A DNA stretch of 64,000 nucleotides from Cyprinodon diabolis. Lineage: Eukaryota > Chordata > Actinopteri > Cyprinodontiformes > Cyprinodontidae. The stretch is taken from assembly GCA_030533445.1 (NCBI GenBank), contig CM060069.1:2757256-2821255 (forward strand), written 5' to 3'. Of this stretch, positions 32,996-43,973 are shown piece by piece. Within the stretch, counting starts at the first letter, position 1; each line of letters opens with the position of its first letter. Under the pieces are notes generated by a model, which was not told the origin of the DNA, did not search any database, and was given only the letters and a program-made list of their open reading frames with translations. Made by a program: the position numbers and the translations under genes.

Positions 32996-34290
32996 CCGGA
33001 TGACTGAGCTCCTCACCCTATCTCTAAGGGAGAGCCCAGACACATTACGAAGAAAACTAATTTCAGCCGCTTGTATCCGGGATCTCGTTCTTTCGGTCAA
33101 GACCCAGAGTTCATGACCATAGATGAGGGTAGGAACATAGATCGCAAGGTAAATTGAGAACTTTGCTTTTTGGCTTAGCTCTCTCTTTACCACAACAGAC
33201 CGGTACAGGCTACGCTTCACAGCAGATGCCGCACCAATCTGCCTATCGATCTCTGGCACCGTTTTCCCCTCATTCGTGAACAAGACCCCAAGATACTTTA
33301 TCTAGGGACAGTACATCCTCCTCATCCCGAAGAAGGCACACTACCCTTTTCCAACTCAAGATCATGGTCTCAGGTTTGGTCTCACCGGAAACGAGTCCGA
33401 CTTACTGCTGACAATGCAGACCAGGCTCTGACACCAGTCATACAGAGACCTATAGCCCTTATAAAAGGGCCTGGTACTCCATACTCTCGGAGTACACACA
33501 GGACCCCTTGAGAAAAACAGTCAAATGCCTTCTTCAGATCCACAAAACACATGTAGACTGGTTGGGCAAACTCCCATGCACCCTCCAGAATCCTGCTGAG
33601 GGTGTAGAGCTGATCCAGTTGTGCGCAAGGTTGAAAGTTTTTCCGACTAGAGATAGAGCTCAGGCTCTGGAACCAGTCTCCTTGAGAAGGGCTGGACATT
33701 ATTCCACTGTGGAATTGCCCCTGGTGAGAGGCGCCCAGTAGGAGTGGGCATACCTCTTGCCCCTCATCTTGGTGCCTGTATGTTGGGGTTCACCCCGGTG
33801 AATGAGAGGGTTGCCTCCCTCCACATACGTGTGGGGGCACAGGTTCTGACTGTTGTTTGTGCTTATGCACCAAACGGCAGTTCAGATTACCTAACCTTTT
33901 TGGAGTCCTGAGGTACTGGAGACTGCCTCTTCTGGGGGACTCGCTTGTTCTTCTGGGGGACTTCCAAGCTTATATGGGCAATGACAGTGAGACCTGGGGA
34001 GGCGTGGTTGAAAGGAATGGCTCACCTGACCTGAACTCAAGTGGTGTTCAGCTGTTGGACTTCAGTGCTCATTATTGATTGTCCATAGCGAACACCATTT
34101 TCAAGCATAAGGGTGTCCATATGTGCTCTTGGCACCAGGACACCCTAGGCCGTAGTTCAATGATCAACTTTGTAGTTGTTTCATCTGACCTAAGGCCGCA
34201 TGTCTTAGACACTCGGGTGAAGAGTGGGGCAGAGCTCTCCACCGACCACTAACTGGTGGTGAGTTGGCTCCGATGGTGGGGGCCCTAATA
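32996..34290 (-). mobile_element. RTE-type LINE with inverted 5' part
   Basis: 32996 to about 33640 is antisense RT (minus frames: LEGAWEFAQPVYMCFVDLKK, VVKRELSQKAKFSIY, YGHELWVLTERTRSRIQAAE). From about 33650 to 34290 the endonuclease region runs in the plus direction ([32 protein letters not shown]). The middle of the element is missing. Opposite orientation of the 5' part is typical of twin-primed insertion. Multiple stops and frame changes. Confidence 0.8.
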
Positions 34291-34460
34291 AAAGACAGGC
34301 AGGTGGCCCTCTGAATTGAGAAGACAACACATACAACAGACCCATTATACAGATACAGAATTTTTTATGAAATAGCCATACATTATTTGTTCTAGGTTCT
34401 GTCCCTCTCTTCTTGTCCCTTTTCTTGTTGTTTTCCTCTCTATATTTTGTACTCAGCTGA
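34275..34460 (+). repeat. Repeat shared with the insert in ERV1
   Basis: Same sequence type as 27080-27260 in opposite orientation (TATTTGTTCTAGGTTCTG, TCCCTCTCTTCTTGTCCC). Confidence 0.65.
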
Positions 34461-34744
34461 CTTTTCATGCTGCCTCAAAAGGAATGAAAGATTTTTTCCA
34501 AGCACTAAGCTCACCTACGTAGCTGATTGCTCCTTCCTGTGTTTCCAAAAAGGCGATGGCAAAAATAAATAACCCAGTCCTTCTTTTCACTGTAGACAAG
34601 CCATGATGTGCTTATCTGTTTTCCACTTTTCTTTTCGAGAAAATAATAGCTGCATGAATCATGACAGAAGACAAGATAGAGGAGAGCAGAAGGCAGGGTT
34701 ACCAATCTACTTGCTCTGGAGAGCAGAGTTTGCTGTTTTAGATT

Positions 34745-35190
34745 TTGTCACCAGAGGATGAAGAGAGCACATCCAGCCAGTCACAGTCAGAGAAACAGGA
34801 CTACGCTGGAAAACAGGCCAAGCTCCAACATCTAGAAACAAAGGTGTTGATGGCAGCAGCACAGCTGATATTTCTCTCCAGGATGGAGTCACAGCCAAAC
34901 AGGAACAGACCAGATGAAGCTACTATGAGAAAAAGCAGAGAGAGCAGAACGTTAGAGATTGAACTAACAGATTCTGCAGAGTGGGAGAATAGAGATAGAA
35001 TGAAGCAGAATGATGAAAAAGGGGTCCCTATGTCCTCCAGCAGTCTAAGCCTATAGCAGCAGAACTATAGAGATAGCTCAGGATAACCTGAGCCACTCTA
35101 ACTAGAAGCTTTATCAAAAAGGAAAGTTTTAAGTCTAGCCTTAAAAGTAGACAGGGTGTGTGCCTCACGGACTGAAACTGGTAGTTTTAG
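34745..35190 (-). mobile_element. L2-type LINE 3' region fragment
   Basis: Nearly identical to the 10.8-11.05 kb L2 region (for example GAAAAAGGGGTCCCTATG and AGGAAAGTTTTAAG). Truncated at both ends. Confidence 0.75.
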
Positions 35191-35440
35191 TCTGTGTGGC
35201 TACTGGCGTATTCCTAGCGCCTTCTCTGCGGGGCCTGGCCGTCCGGGGCCCGGCTGGGGCTCCCGCCGGTGGGTGTTGCACCCCTGGGGCCTCGGATCCC
35301 TGTGGCCCATGGCCAGATTAACTTCAGAGTGGCTGGCTACGGGCGGAACCGGCGGACTCGTCCCCGTGGCTCCCCGGGGCTTGGTGGGGGTCGGATTTCC
35401 TGGGTTGGCCTGCCAAGGAAGGGCCCACCCAGGATATTGA
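35191..35440. repeat. GC-rich segment, unassigned
   Basis: Abrupt GC-rich island (GGGGCCCGGCTGGGGCTCCC) next to the L2 fragment. Overlapping open frames on both strands reflect composition, not a gene. Confidence 0.5.
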
Positions 35441-35559
35441 AAATCTGTTGGGCTCTTTTTGGCTTCAAGACAATTATTCTTAGTGCCACATCGCCAGACA
35501 GGACATTGTTTCAAAACAAAAAAATAAAAATAAAAAGATTAAATATTAATCTTTCACAT

Positions 35560-35560
35560 C

Positions 35561-35623
<63 letters not shown>

Positions 35624-35642
35624 TGTATATATATATATCTAA

Positions 35643-35673
<31 letters not shown>

Positions 35674-35700
35674 TATATATTAATCTTTCACATCTAAATA

Positions 35701-35730
<30 letters not shown>
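35560..35730. repeat. TA microsatellite
   Basis: Long (TA)n with an internal repeat of TTAATCTTTCACATCTAAAT seen at about 35548 and 35678. Confidence 0.95.
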
Positions 35731-35737
<7 letters not shown>

Positions 35738-35853
35738 ATTATTTTATTTTATTTTTTCAAAAATATTTGAATTCTATACTTTGATTTTAATTTGTTTAAT
35801 GTCTTAATTAAGGTCACACGGTGGGTGACCTGCGTGCCTGGTGACACCCTTAC

Positions 35854-36578
35854 TGTTGGGATCTGGAGATTCTCCACCTTCTCCAGCAGAGTGCGATGTG
35901 GATCTCCTGGGCTGGAGCCCTCCAGCACAGCTGACGTTCATCAGCCCATCAGGAGACCTGCCTATATAACCAGCAGCCAGACCTTCCTTCAACGCCGCAG
36001 TGTTGACCAAGTTTGGTTAGCGAACCTGAGCCTCTGTAACTATTAGAATCTTTGTCTCTAAGGAGAAACCCTATTCTAACCAGTCTCTGTCTTCTCGCTC
36101 ACAGGAAACTTGTCTCTTGTCTGAAGCTCTGGATGAGCTTAGCCTGTTACCTGCCTGCCTGCCCTAGAGAGCCAAACCTGAAGATCTCACTCTGGAATCC
36201 ACCTGCTGCTCTTAGGGAAAGAGCTAATCACTCCAGCCAAGGTCTGTCACTGGAAAGTCAGAAGCTAGACACTGCTGCTGCTGCTGAGCATTCTGCTGAA
36301 CCAACAGTCCCTGGACCCAACCGGTTCCCCCTCTCAGAAAGGAAAGCCTGGACCTCTTCAAGGTATTCTCAGAAACATCTGAAAAGCAACGATTCATCTG
36401 TTAACCTGGCTAATCAAACTATCCGTCTCTGCAGACACCTGAGAATCCCTCCCGGACCAGCTTACCTGAATCCAGTTCACGTTATCTTTGTGCAACATTT
36501 AATAAACTCTGTTGAACTTTTTATCAGTCTCCAAGTGGTGTTCTGCATGTGGGTTTGATTCCTAAACCAACCATGACA
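35854..36578 (+). repeat. Solo LTR A (sushi-type)
   Basis: TGTTGGG…CATGACA, flanked by a perfect 5-bp duplication CTTAC (35849-35853 and 36579-36583). TATA box CTATATAA lies about 30 nt before ACGCCGCAGTGTT, and AATAAA lies near the 3' end. It shares the end block GTTCTGCATGTGGG and …ATGACA with the 4945-10410 LTRs. No internal region remains, as after LTR-LTR recombination. Confidence 0.93.
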
Positions 36579-36583
36579 CTTAC

Positions 36584-36910
36584 GCTGGGTTAGCATTGAC
36601 GATGTCACCACTGTGACATAAACCAGCCCACAATGGACAGCAACATGTCAAGGGTTATTAATTGCTTTGCTCTATTATCTGACTAAATCCCTCTCACCAT
36701 AGCTGCTCGATGTTTATATAATATAAACAGAGTTGTTTCTGCTCAGAAGCAGCGGGCATGGTGTGTTGACGTCCGTACTTTGCGTTTAATGGTATCATGT
36801 AATTTGGCGGGTCAACCTTGCTCTGGTGTTCCCACAGCATGCCGATCAGAGAGGAAAAAGCCTATTATTCCCGGGTTTAAACTGTTTTTTCAGCCAGTGA
36901 GAAAGGGATA
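36584..36910. mobile_element. MITE copy interrupted by solo LTR A
   Basis: Diverged relative of 11706-12285; the right end TTCAGCCAGTGAGAAAGGGA matches. Part of the left portion may lie before 35849. Confidence 0.45.
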
Positions 36911-38019
36911 TATCAAACCTCTAAATCATTTACCAATAGCAAGTTCTGCTATTTTACTTTTAGGCTCATAGATAACAGAACACTCAGCACTTCAGCTTTT
37001 ATCTTCATCATTTTCTATGTTCCCTTATTGTTGCTTTCTACTTTGTGATGATGTACCACATTAAATCTGAACCATGGGAAGTCAGAATCTTCTGGAAGCT
37101 TTGGTGTGTTTGATAAGAAAACAGGGATGACTGTTATTCTGCAAGGTTTCTGTAAGTTCTCAGTGAGTCTGTCTTGGATCTGAGTGACAGCCTGAAGCGA
37201 TCCATCAACTGATTCCAGATTTCACACATAAACACAGAAGGACCTTTGTTTTACCAGGTGTTTGGCTTTGCTGCAACACAACCACCCTTTCATCATAAGA
37301 CCAAGAGGTGTTTGAAATAACAGCTCCCACGAAGATGGCGCTCTGTGTTTGCATCTAAATAGATCAGAGGACGGTTGAGGGCAGAAAGGATATTATTGCA
37401 TTCAACTAGGAACCAACCTGTGTTTGAAATTCACTGGAGCGAAAGCAGAATAATGGAGTAAACTCACAGTTTCAAACAAGAAATGTTCCTGTTGCTGTAA
37501 TTAAAGTAAAATTCACTTTTGCTAGAAGCTCTCTGGATTAGTTTGCCATGATTTCACTCTCATCATCCTTCCTATTATATGCCCTCCACTTGTCCACAAT
37601 ATCACTCCTTTCCTCCAGTTTTAAACTTCACCTCTCTGATTGCAGTTTTCTTCTTCCCCTGAACTCTTTTTTTTATGCACACAAGTATATATTTTCTCTA
37701 ATGCTGACCTCTTTTACCTTGGTCTCCTGTCAGTAATTCAATTATGGAGAGCACTAGAAAAGCAGTTATAATTAACACTGATTAATGAGGTGAAGTCAAA
37801 GGATACATCAGCAGTCGTATGACTGGATTACATTAGTCAGGGACAATTACCGTGACACACCCGCATTAGTCGAAAGGAGAATTGGTACTGGGTGAGAAGA
37901 GACTGAGGGCCAAAGGTTTATATTCTGATAAACATGATTCAAATCAAACTGAAATCATTCAGCTTTTCATCAGAGCAGGCAGGAATGCATGTGTGTATAT
38001 GCATTTCTGTCTCTGTATT
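36911..38019. other. No gene recognised
   Basis: Unassigned sequence with no protein similarity noticed on either strand. Confidence 0.5.
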
Positions 38020-38200
38020 AGAGTGAGGACCATTTTTCTGGTTTCACCATCACATTGAGGACCGATTGTTTAAAAGTGAGGACATTTTGCTGGTCCTCCC
38101 ATGCTACTTTGCCGGTGGTTAAGTTTAGGGCTAAGGTTTGAATTGGGTTTGGTTTAGGAGTAGGATGAGTTATGCATTAGTAATAGATAGTGTTATAATA
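38020..38200. repeat. Interspersed repeat of the GTGAGGAC/GGTTTAGG type
   Basis: AGTGAGGAC motifs followed by TTAGGG-like text; a related stretch occurs at 52760-52960. Confidence 0.4.
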
Positions 38201-38348
38201 ATAAAGCATGTTATTTAAAGGTGCCTTTATCAGCACTCAAGGACATCGTACAAAGATACGCAAAAAAGTATTAAGAAAACAACAATAAAGATAATTAAAA
38301 TCAGTAAAATAGACAGAGGCAATGGCAATATTAATAGGCCTTCAGATA

Positions 38349-38639
38349 CACTGCAAAAAATGGAAATCTATATAAGTCATTTTCTCTTAAAATAAGTGCA
38401 TTTGCTTTTGAATTGAGCAAAAAGTGAAAACTTTGCCAATGAAACAAGATAATTTACATTTAAAATACGAAGTATTATAATAATTATTTTGTCTTATTTC
38501 AAGTGTATATTATCTAATTATCTTATTTTTAAAGTAAAAATACTCATGAAAACAAATCATCTTATTTACCTACTCAAATTAAGGGTAAATACACTTAATT
38601 TAAGAAATATTTACTTATTTCTGAATTGTTTTTGCAGTC
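38349..38639. mobile_element. hAT-like MITE with CACTGCAAAAA ends
   Basis: Left end CACTGCAAAAAA, right end TTTTTGCAGTC, AT-rich interior containing AAATTAAGGGTAAATACACT. A truncated copy lies at 53503-53556. The 8-bp duplication is not preserved. Confidence 0.65.
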
Positions 38640-38859
38640 TTAAACAGATGTGGTATGAGTGATGATTTGAAATGGGGGTGGGAGTCACTGTTTCTGGGTT
38701 GGGATGGTAAAGAATTCCAGAGAAGCTGTTGAATGCTCTGCATTCTATTGGGAAGGATGTATGGAGGAAGAGGATCTGATGGACTGGGAAAATGGATATG
38801 GTCAAACAGATATAGAGGTGATTGTGAATGGACTTAAATGTTAGCAGATGAATTTTAAA

Positions 38860-39080
38860 ATGAAACAGAGCTAAACTGGGAAACAGTGGAACTGTTGGAG
38901 GACAGGAGTGACTTGGTGGATCGGAGGATTCGAGTTATGATGTGGGGAGCTGAATTCTGGACCAGTTGAAGTTTATTGAGGGATTTGTTTGGGAGACCAA
39001 AGAGGAGATAATTGCAATAATCCAGTATTGTGCCATTATAATAATTGTGGACATTGACAACCAATGTCCACATTTCCTCT
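38860..39080 (-). mobile_element. L2-type LINE RT fragment (antisense)
   Basis: The minus frame contains LDYCNYLLFGLPNKSLNKLQ followed by LVQNSAPHIITRI, a conserved C-terminal L2 RT block. No stop-free continuation. Confidence 0.75.
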
Positions 39081-39279
39081 TAACATGATCACTGGAGAAG
39101 AGGATGCAGTTTTTCTAATCAAAAAGCAGTGAGACATCACTTCTCTGCTCTGCAACCCCCTGTCAGCCAACTTGCTCCACAAGAAAACTCAGACAGCAGG
39201 GTAACTTGCAAATTCCATATCAAAAAGGTTTCTAGAATTTCTTTTTTTCATCTTCATAATATTGCAAAAATTACAAATA

Positions 39280-39436
39280 TCTTGTCCAGGGAGTGTGTTG
39301 CCCTGCGATGGACTGGCGACCTGTCCAAAGTGAACCCCGCCTCTCGCACGTAGACAGCTGGAGATGGACACCAGCACCCCTCACGACCCCACTTGAGATT
39401 AAGCCTGTAAGAATATGGATGGATGGATGGATTGTA
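39280..39436 (+). repeat. LINE/SINE-type 3' tail ending in ATGG repeats
   Basis: CCCTGCGATGGACTGGCGAC, a GGAGATGGACACCAGCAC block and a short (ATGG)n tail, a common fish retroposon end. Shows how a GGAT array like 1-500 could start. Confidence 0.6.
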
Positions 39437-39439
39437 TTT

Positions 39440-39600
39440 CTTTACCGACCTTTAGCTGATCCAAAATGCTGCAGCCAGAGTTGTGATGAAAATTAAAAAG
39501 ACAGATCATATCTCTCCTATCCTAGCTTCTCTTCAAATCCAAAATAGAATTTTAATCATGACCTATCTCTATAATTATGCTCTGTTGAGCCATATGCCAT
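39440..39600 (+). mobile_element. L2-type LINE RT fragment (sense)
   Basis: The plus-strand frame gives LIQNAAARVVMKIKKTDHIS, similar to the 11.3 kb L2 C-terminus. Confidence 0.55.
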
Positions 39601-39980
39601 GATCATGGTATTGGACATTGGGAACCAGTGTTCATATTTCATCTTGACATGATGACCAGAGAGGAAGATGCAGCTTTGGTGAATGAACAGATCTAAGATC
39701 TCTGCAACCCTTCTTTTCAGCCAACTCCTCCACAGGACATCCCACAGATGTGTGACTTGCCAGCCCCCTCTGGGTGAGGACAGAGAGAACCACAGAACAA
39801 ACCAGATCTCTTTCTCTTTCCCTGCTCTCTTTCCCATGAAGCTGCGGTCCACTTCGACAGGGTCTCCAGCAAAAAAAAATGGAGATCTGGGTCAAAAAGA
39901 CCCAGCTCTCCAGAATCATGGTAACCTTTCTCTTATGTTTCAGAACTTATAGAGCCAGACTGGATGAGAAGGACCCCTGG

Positions 39981-41035
39981 TGTTGTCGTAGAAAAATCTC
40001 TTTAACAACTTAAAATTGGAGCTAAGTTTTGTAAAAATTCAAAGTTCTTAAAAGGCAGAAAAGTCTTCAAACAATGATCCAAAAAATCAGGCAGAAGCAG
40101 CTGAAGTCCAGGTCCAATGTGATTTATTGCAAAATACAAAGAATCACACACGAGTTGACCGCCGGCGTGCAACTGAACAAATGATGAAAATGGCCCTCTT
40201 TTTATACACTTCTTGGAGCCTGTTGACTCCTCCCACAGGCCCCCTCCTTTTTTCATTATTCTAGGTACTTTTTCTTCGGGTAAAACCAATTATTTTTATC
40301 TTACCGGTGGAAAACGCCTTTCAAAGCATATTTTTTATATATTTAATCAACAGTCTTTGTTACAGGTTATGGTGACATTTCTTTGCAAATCATGATGACA
40401 TATATTGCCATTAAATCAAAAACACATTATTAATCTTTCAAAACAAAGCTTTCATCCAATGTAACTTATGATTATAACATTTCTTTTGGAACAGTCTTAC
40501 AGGTCATGATGACATCTGGTGCACTTAAATCAGAAACATATGGCATTTTCGATCAATAATATGTCAAAACTAAGCCTTTCTTCCCATGTGATCTAAGACC
40601 ATAATATTACTTCAACCCAGGTCAGCATAACCCTGGTGTTCCATGTCCCAGTAAAACATCAACCTTTCTGTGACCAATACTGCACAGTGTGTTTTGAAGA
40701 TGACAACTCAATTCATCACAATTGGTTTAGCTGGGCTTAGCTGAGCTTGTGCACCCTTGATATGACAAATAACTAATTTTTAATGAGTGTGCCTCTTTCA
40801 ATACAAAGGCTTATCCATGTAATTCTGCAGCATTTCCCAATCTTGGATTCAACCCAATACCTCCTTTTGTCTGGATCCCAAACTTCAAAAGGCCAGGTGC
40901 AGAATCATACACACACTGCTTCTCTATTTCTCCCTTTGGCCTCCATAAATGTATTTATGAAAACAACTCTTTTAAACATTTATAAACATTTAATTCTGTT
41001 TTATTCTAATCATTGGTGCAGATTAATACACTACA
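39981..41035 (-). repeat. ERV2 3' LTR
   Basis: On the minus strand it starts TGTAGTG right after the polypurine tract. It has TATAAAAAG (plus 40198-40206) and AATAAA (plus 40122-40127) about 75 nt apart, and ends about …CGACAACA at 39981. Start is firm; the far end is inferred because no partner LTR is present. Confidence 0.7.
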
Positions 41036-41065
41036 TTTCCCCCCTTTGATCCTGAGAAGGATCAA
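41036..41065 (-). promoter_or_regulatory. ERV2 3' polypurine tract preceded by a hairpin
   Basis: Minus strand: hairpin TTGATCC-TTCTCA-GGATCAA (plus 41046-41065), then AAAGGGGGGAAA (plus 41036-41047) and the LTR start TGTAG. The stem overlaps the tract by two bases. Confidence 0.8.
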
Positions 41066-41149
41066 CACAAAGTTGCTCTGCAGGTAATGATTCATATAAA
41101 ATACCATTATATTGAAGTTTCAAAAGTAACAGATGGTTATATATATATA

Positions 41150-42394
41150 CACTATATTGCCAAAAGTATTTGCTCACCCATCCAAATTATTGGAATCAGG
41201 TGTTCCAATCACTTCCATGGCCACAGGTGTATAAATTCAAGCACCTAGGCATGCAGACTGTTTTAACAAACATTTGTGAAAGAATGGGTCGCTCTCAGGA
41301 GCTCAGTGAATTCCAGCGTGGAACTGTGATAGGATGCCACCTGTGCAACAAATCCAGTCGTGAAATCTCCTCGCTCCTAAATATTCCACAGTCAACTGTC
41401 AGCTGTATTATAAGAAAATGGAAGTGTTTGGGAACGACAGCAACTCAGCCACGAAGTGGTAGGCCACGTAAACTGACGGAGCGGGGTCAGCGGATGCTGA
41501 AGCGCATAGTGCGAAGAGGTCGCCAACTTTCTGCAGAGTCAATCACTACAGACCTCCAAACTTCATGTGGCCTTCAGATTAGCTCAAGAACAGTGCGCAG
41601 AGAGCTTCATGGAATGGGTTTCCATGGTCGAGCAGCTGCATCCAAGCCATACATAACCAAGTGCAATGCAAAGCGTCGGATGCGGTGGTGTAAAGCACGC
41701 CGCCACTGGACTCTAGAGCAGTGGAGACGCGTTCTCTGGAGTGACGAATCGCGCTTCTCCATCTGGCAATCTGATGGACGGGTCTGGGTTTGGCGGTTGC
41801 CAGGAGAACGGTACTTGTCTGACTGCATTGTGCCAAGTGTAAAGTTTGGTGGAGGGGGGATTATGGTGTGGGGTTGTTTTTCAGGAGCTGGGCTTGGCCC
41901 CTTAGTTCCAGTGAAAGGAACTCTGAATGCTTCAGCATACCAAGACATTTTGGACAATTCCATGCTCCCAACTTTGTGGGAACAGTTTGGAGCTGGCCCC
42001 TTCCTCTTCCAACATGACTGTGCACCAGTGCACAAAGCAAGGTCCATAAAGACATGGATGACAGAGTCTGGTGTGGATGAACTTGACTGGCCTGCACAGA
42101 GTCCTGACCTCAACCCGATAGAACACCTTTGGGATGAATTAGAGCGGAGACTGAGAGCCAGGCCTTCTCGTCCAACATCAGTGTGCGACCTCACAAATGC
42201 GCTTCTGGAAGAATGGTCAAAAATTCCCATAAACACACTCCTAAACCTTGTGGACAGCCTTCCCAGAAGAGTTGAAGCTGTTCTAGCTGCAAAGGGTGGA
42301 CCGACGTCATATTGAACCCTATGGATTAGGAACGGGATGTCACTTAAGCTCATATGTGAGTCAAGGCAGGTGAGCAAATACTTTTGGCAATATA

Positions 42395-42397
<3 letters not shown>
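41150..42397 (+). mobile_element. Intact Tc1-like transposon inside ERV2
   Basis: Perfect 29-bp terminal inverted repeats beginning CACTATATTGCCAAAAGTAT at 41150 and ending at 42397, with TA at 41148-41149 and 42398-42399. 1248 bp with one complete transposase gene. It is inserted at a TA in ERV2's 3' region; the adjacent TA run at 42398-42440 probably expanded afterwards. Confidence 0.95.
41284..42315 (+). CDS. Tc1-like DD34E transposase, apparently intact
   Basis: ATG at 41284 ([13 protein letters not shown]) to TGA at 42313-42315, 343 codons, the normal length for this family. N-terminal paired helix-turn-helix DNA-binding region (about residues 1-110; [14 protein letters not shown], then a second helical block [10 protein letters not shown]). 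Catalytic core with Asp in WSDESRF, Asp in FQHDCAPVH, and Glu in [13 protein letters not shown], spaced as DD34E. No stop or frameshift. It binds the terminal repeats and performs cut-and-paste transposition into TA. The in-frame extension to 41170 is in the terminal region and lacks a convincing start. Perfect terminal repeats plus an open frame suggest recent activity. Confidence 0.93.
   Translation: MGRSQELSEFQRGTVIGCHLCNKSSREISSLLNIPQSTVSCIIRKWKCLGTTATQPRSGRPRKLTERGQRMLKRIVRRGRQLSAESITTDLQTSCGLQISSRTVRRELHGMGFHGRAAASKPYITKCNAKRRMRWCKARRHWTLEQWRRVLWSDESRFSIWQSDGRVWVWRLPGERYLSDCIVPSVKFGGGGIMVWGCFSGAGLGPLVPVKGTLNASAYQDILDNSMLPTLWEQFGAGPFLFQHDCAPVHKARSIKTWMTESGVDELDWPAQSPDLNPIEHLWDELERRLRARPSRPTSVCDLTNALLEEWSKIPINTLLNLVDSLPRRVEAVLAAKGGPTSY

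Positions 42398-42450
<53 letters not shown>
42398..42450. repeat. TA microsatellite at Tc1 border
   Basis: Uninterrupted TA run with one TG change, directly abutting the transposon target site. Confidence 0.9.
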
Positions 42451-42452
<2 letters not shown>

Positions 42453-42970
42453 TGTGCACACCATACTAGAAGTGAGACTAAACACACCATATACTTGTAG
42501 TGACTGGTATAAGATCTAATGAGTAAATGAAGGATATTTGAAACAAAGAGGGATCCCCCTCTTGGCTCACTTATGAGGATCTTCTCCTCGTTGCTTACTT
42601 TGTTTATAGAAAGAGTTTCCAATTCTGTTTTCTCAGCAGAGGAAAATTCCAATGCCCAAGCAGCATCTTGTGTCACGAGGTCATCACATCCCCCTCTGCA
42701 CGGGTGTCATTACACACCCATAAATAAACCAAGAAAAGCCTCATCATGCCTGGACTGTGCCAGGCTTACACATCATCCAATGGTCAATGGACCGTCATTA
42801 CAACCAACATAGGAGTAACCTGGTGGCACTCTCCTGCACAGTACTTGTACTGTCATAAGTATTATACACAATTATCTTGCCAGTTATTTGTAACATAGGT
42901 ATTGATAATCATTAATAATCAACATTGTCCTTTATACGCAGTGTGGTGTCATGGGTGAGAAAAGTAATAT
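42451..42970 (-). other. ERV2 sequence between the extra ORF and the 3' LTR
   Basis: Non-coding. On the minus strand it includes CCATTGG and AAGAGGGGGATCC. It could include more viral 3' sequence or part of another element; no second LTR boundary could be proven. Confidence 0.4.
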
Positions 42971-43765
42971 TTAGGGCTTCCATGTGGCCACTCGCTCGGT
43001 CAGCTGCAGCAACTTTCCTTGCAGGGTGATTATGGTGGTTCGTGCCTCCTGAAGTTGTTGTCTCAGTTCCTCATTTTCTCGGGTCAACCGCTGATTCCTT
43101 CCCTTTTCCCTGGATTTGTATATGGCACGGCGGACAGCCTGTATTGGGAGCTTAGTTGTGGGGTACTCCAGACCCTTCATCATTTTTGAATACACCTCTG
43201 TTGTCATGGAGGTGACCTCTGGCACTAGGTCGTTGACGGAGTGATAGGTATGCATTGGATGGGCGAAGAACCCCTTGAGGTGCACATATTCCGGTGTGCT
43301 GACGCATAGGCCTGCGAAATTCTCGCCTTGTCCTACGTATGGAGCAGGAGCCAACATGTCGTAGTGGTTAGCTTGCACGCCGCCTGATGTGGATGGCTGC
43401 TCCTGAAGTGGTCCAGCGAGTTGTCCTCCATACTCCGGGTTGGTTGGGACGTTGCTTGGTTCGGTCTCGATCACGATCTGTAGGGCCCCAGGCGATTGTG
43501 GGTTGGACATTGGGCTCTCTGTAGGTAGTGGTGGTTGATCATGCGGCTGCCCATGGAGTGCCTCCATGACGCCTGGTCCCCCTGCCGGATCTTCTGGCTG
43601 CCTGTGAGGAACATTGGAGCCTGCAGCTATTTCTACCTGTGTGCCTACCGACGCCTGTGTGAGGTATTTGTCTCTATTCATATACAGATAGTCTTCTCTG
43701 GTTGGGGGAAGTGGGCCATAATAAGCTTCCATGTATGCCCGCGTGTCCTCATAATTTTCCGCCAT
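42971..43765 (-). CDS. ERV2 extra 3' ORF with basic-region/leucine-zipper-like C-terminus
   Basis: 264 codons, ATG at 43765 in strong context (A at -3, G at +4), TAA at 42971. A possible 3' splice site (…AAATGCAG, AG at plus 43777-43778) lies just before the ATG, as expected for a spliced accessory message. Residues 1-40 are Tyr/Asp-rich; the middle is Pro/Gly/Gln-rich and probably disordered. Residues about 205-264 have a basic patch (RRAIYKSREKGRNQR) then leucine heptads (LTRENEELRQQLQ…, Leu/Ala at d positions over five turns, Leu/Ile at a positions). It is intact although pol and env are broken. I know no family member; a nucleic-acid-binding dimer is inference. Confidence 0.6.
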   Translation of the reverse strand: MAENYEDTRAYMEAYYGPLPPTREDYLYMNRDKYLTQASVGTQVEIAAGSNVPHRQPEDPAGGPGVMEALHGQPHDQPPLPTESPMSNPQSPGALQIVIETEPSNVPTNPEYGGQLAGPLQEQPSTSGGVQANHYDMLAPAPYVGQGENFAGLCVSTPEYVHLKGFFAHPMHTYHSVNDLVPEVTSMTTEVYSKMMKGLEYPTTKLPIQAVRRAIYKSREKGRNQRLTRENEELRQQLQEARTTIITLQGKLLQLTERVATWKP

Positions 43766-43973
43766 TGTCGATTAATCTGCATTTGGAGACATAGTGTGGC
43801 ATATTTAGATATCATCAGCATGTTATGTCCTAAATCTATAGATTTTTCAGCATGCAAATTACTATATCTACATGAGTAAGTATATGAGTCATTGTTATGC
43901 AATTTAGTATACATTTTGATTATTAAAGAAAGGCACGTACCTAGTGGGGGTGGGAGGAGATCATGGCTATGTT

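Noticed and set aside
35156..35697. Overlapping ORFs in the GC-rich segment next to the TA run
   Set aside because: Open on both strands because of base composition, running into a microsatellite; no domain.
42451..42970. Alternative 3' LTR for ERV2
   Set aside because: It has an LTR-like TG start and a G-rich tract, but the pair of polypurine tract plus TATA/AATAAA at 39981-41047 is better supported and no second boundary was found.
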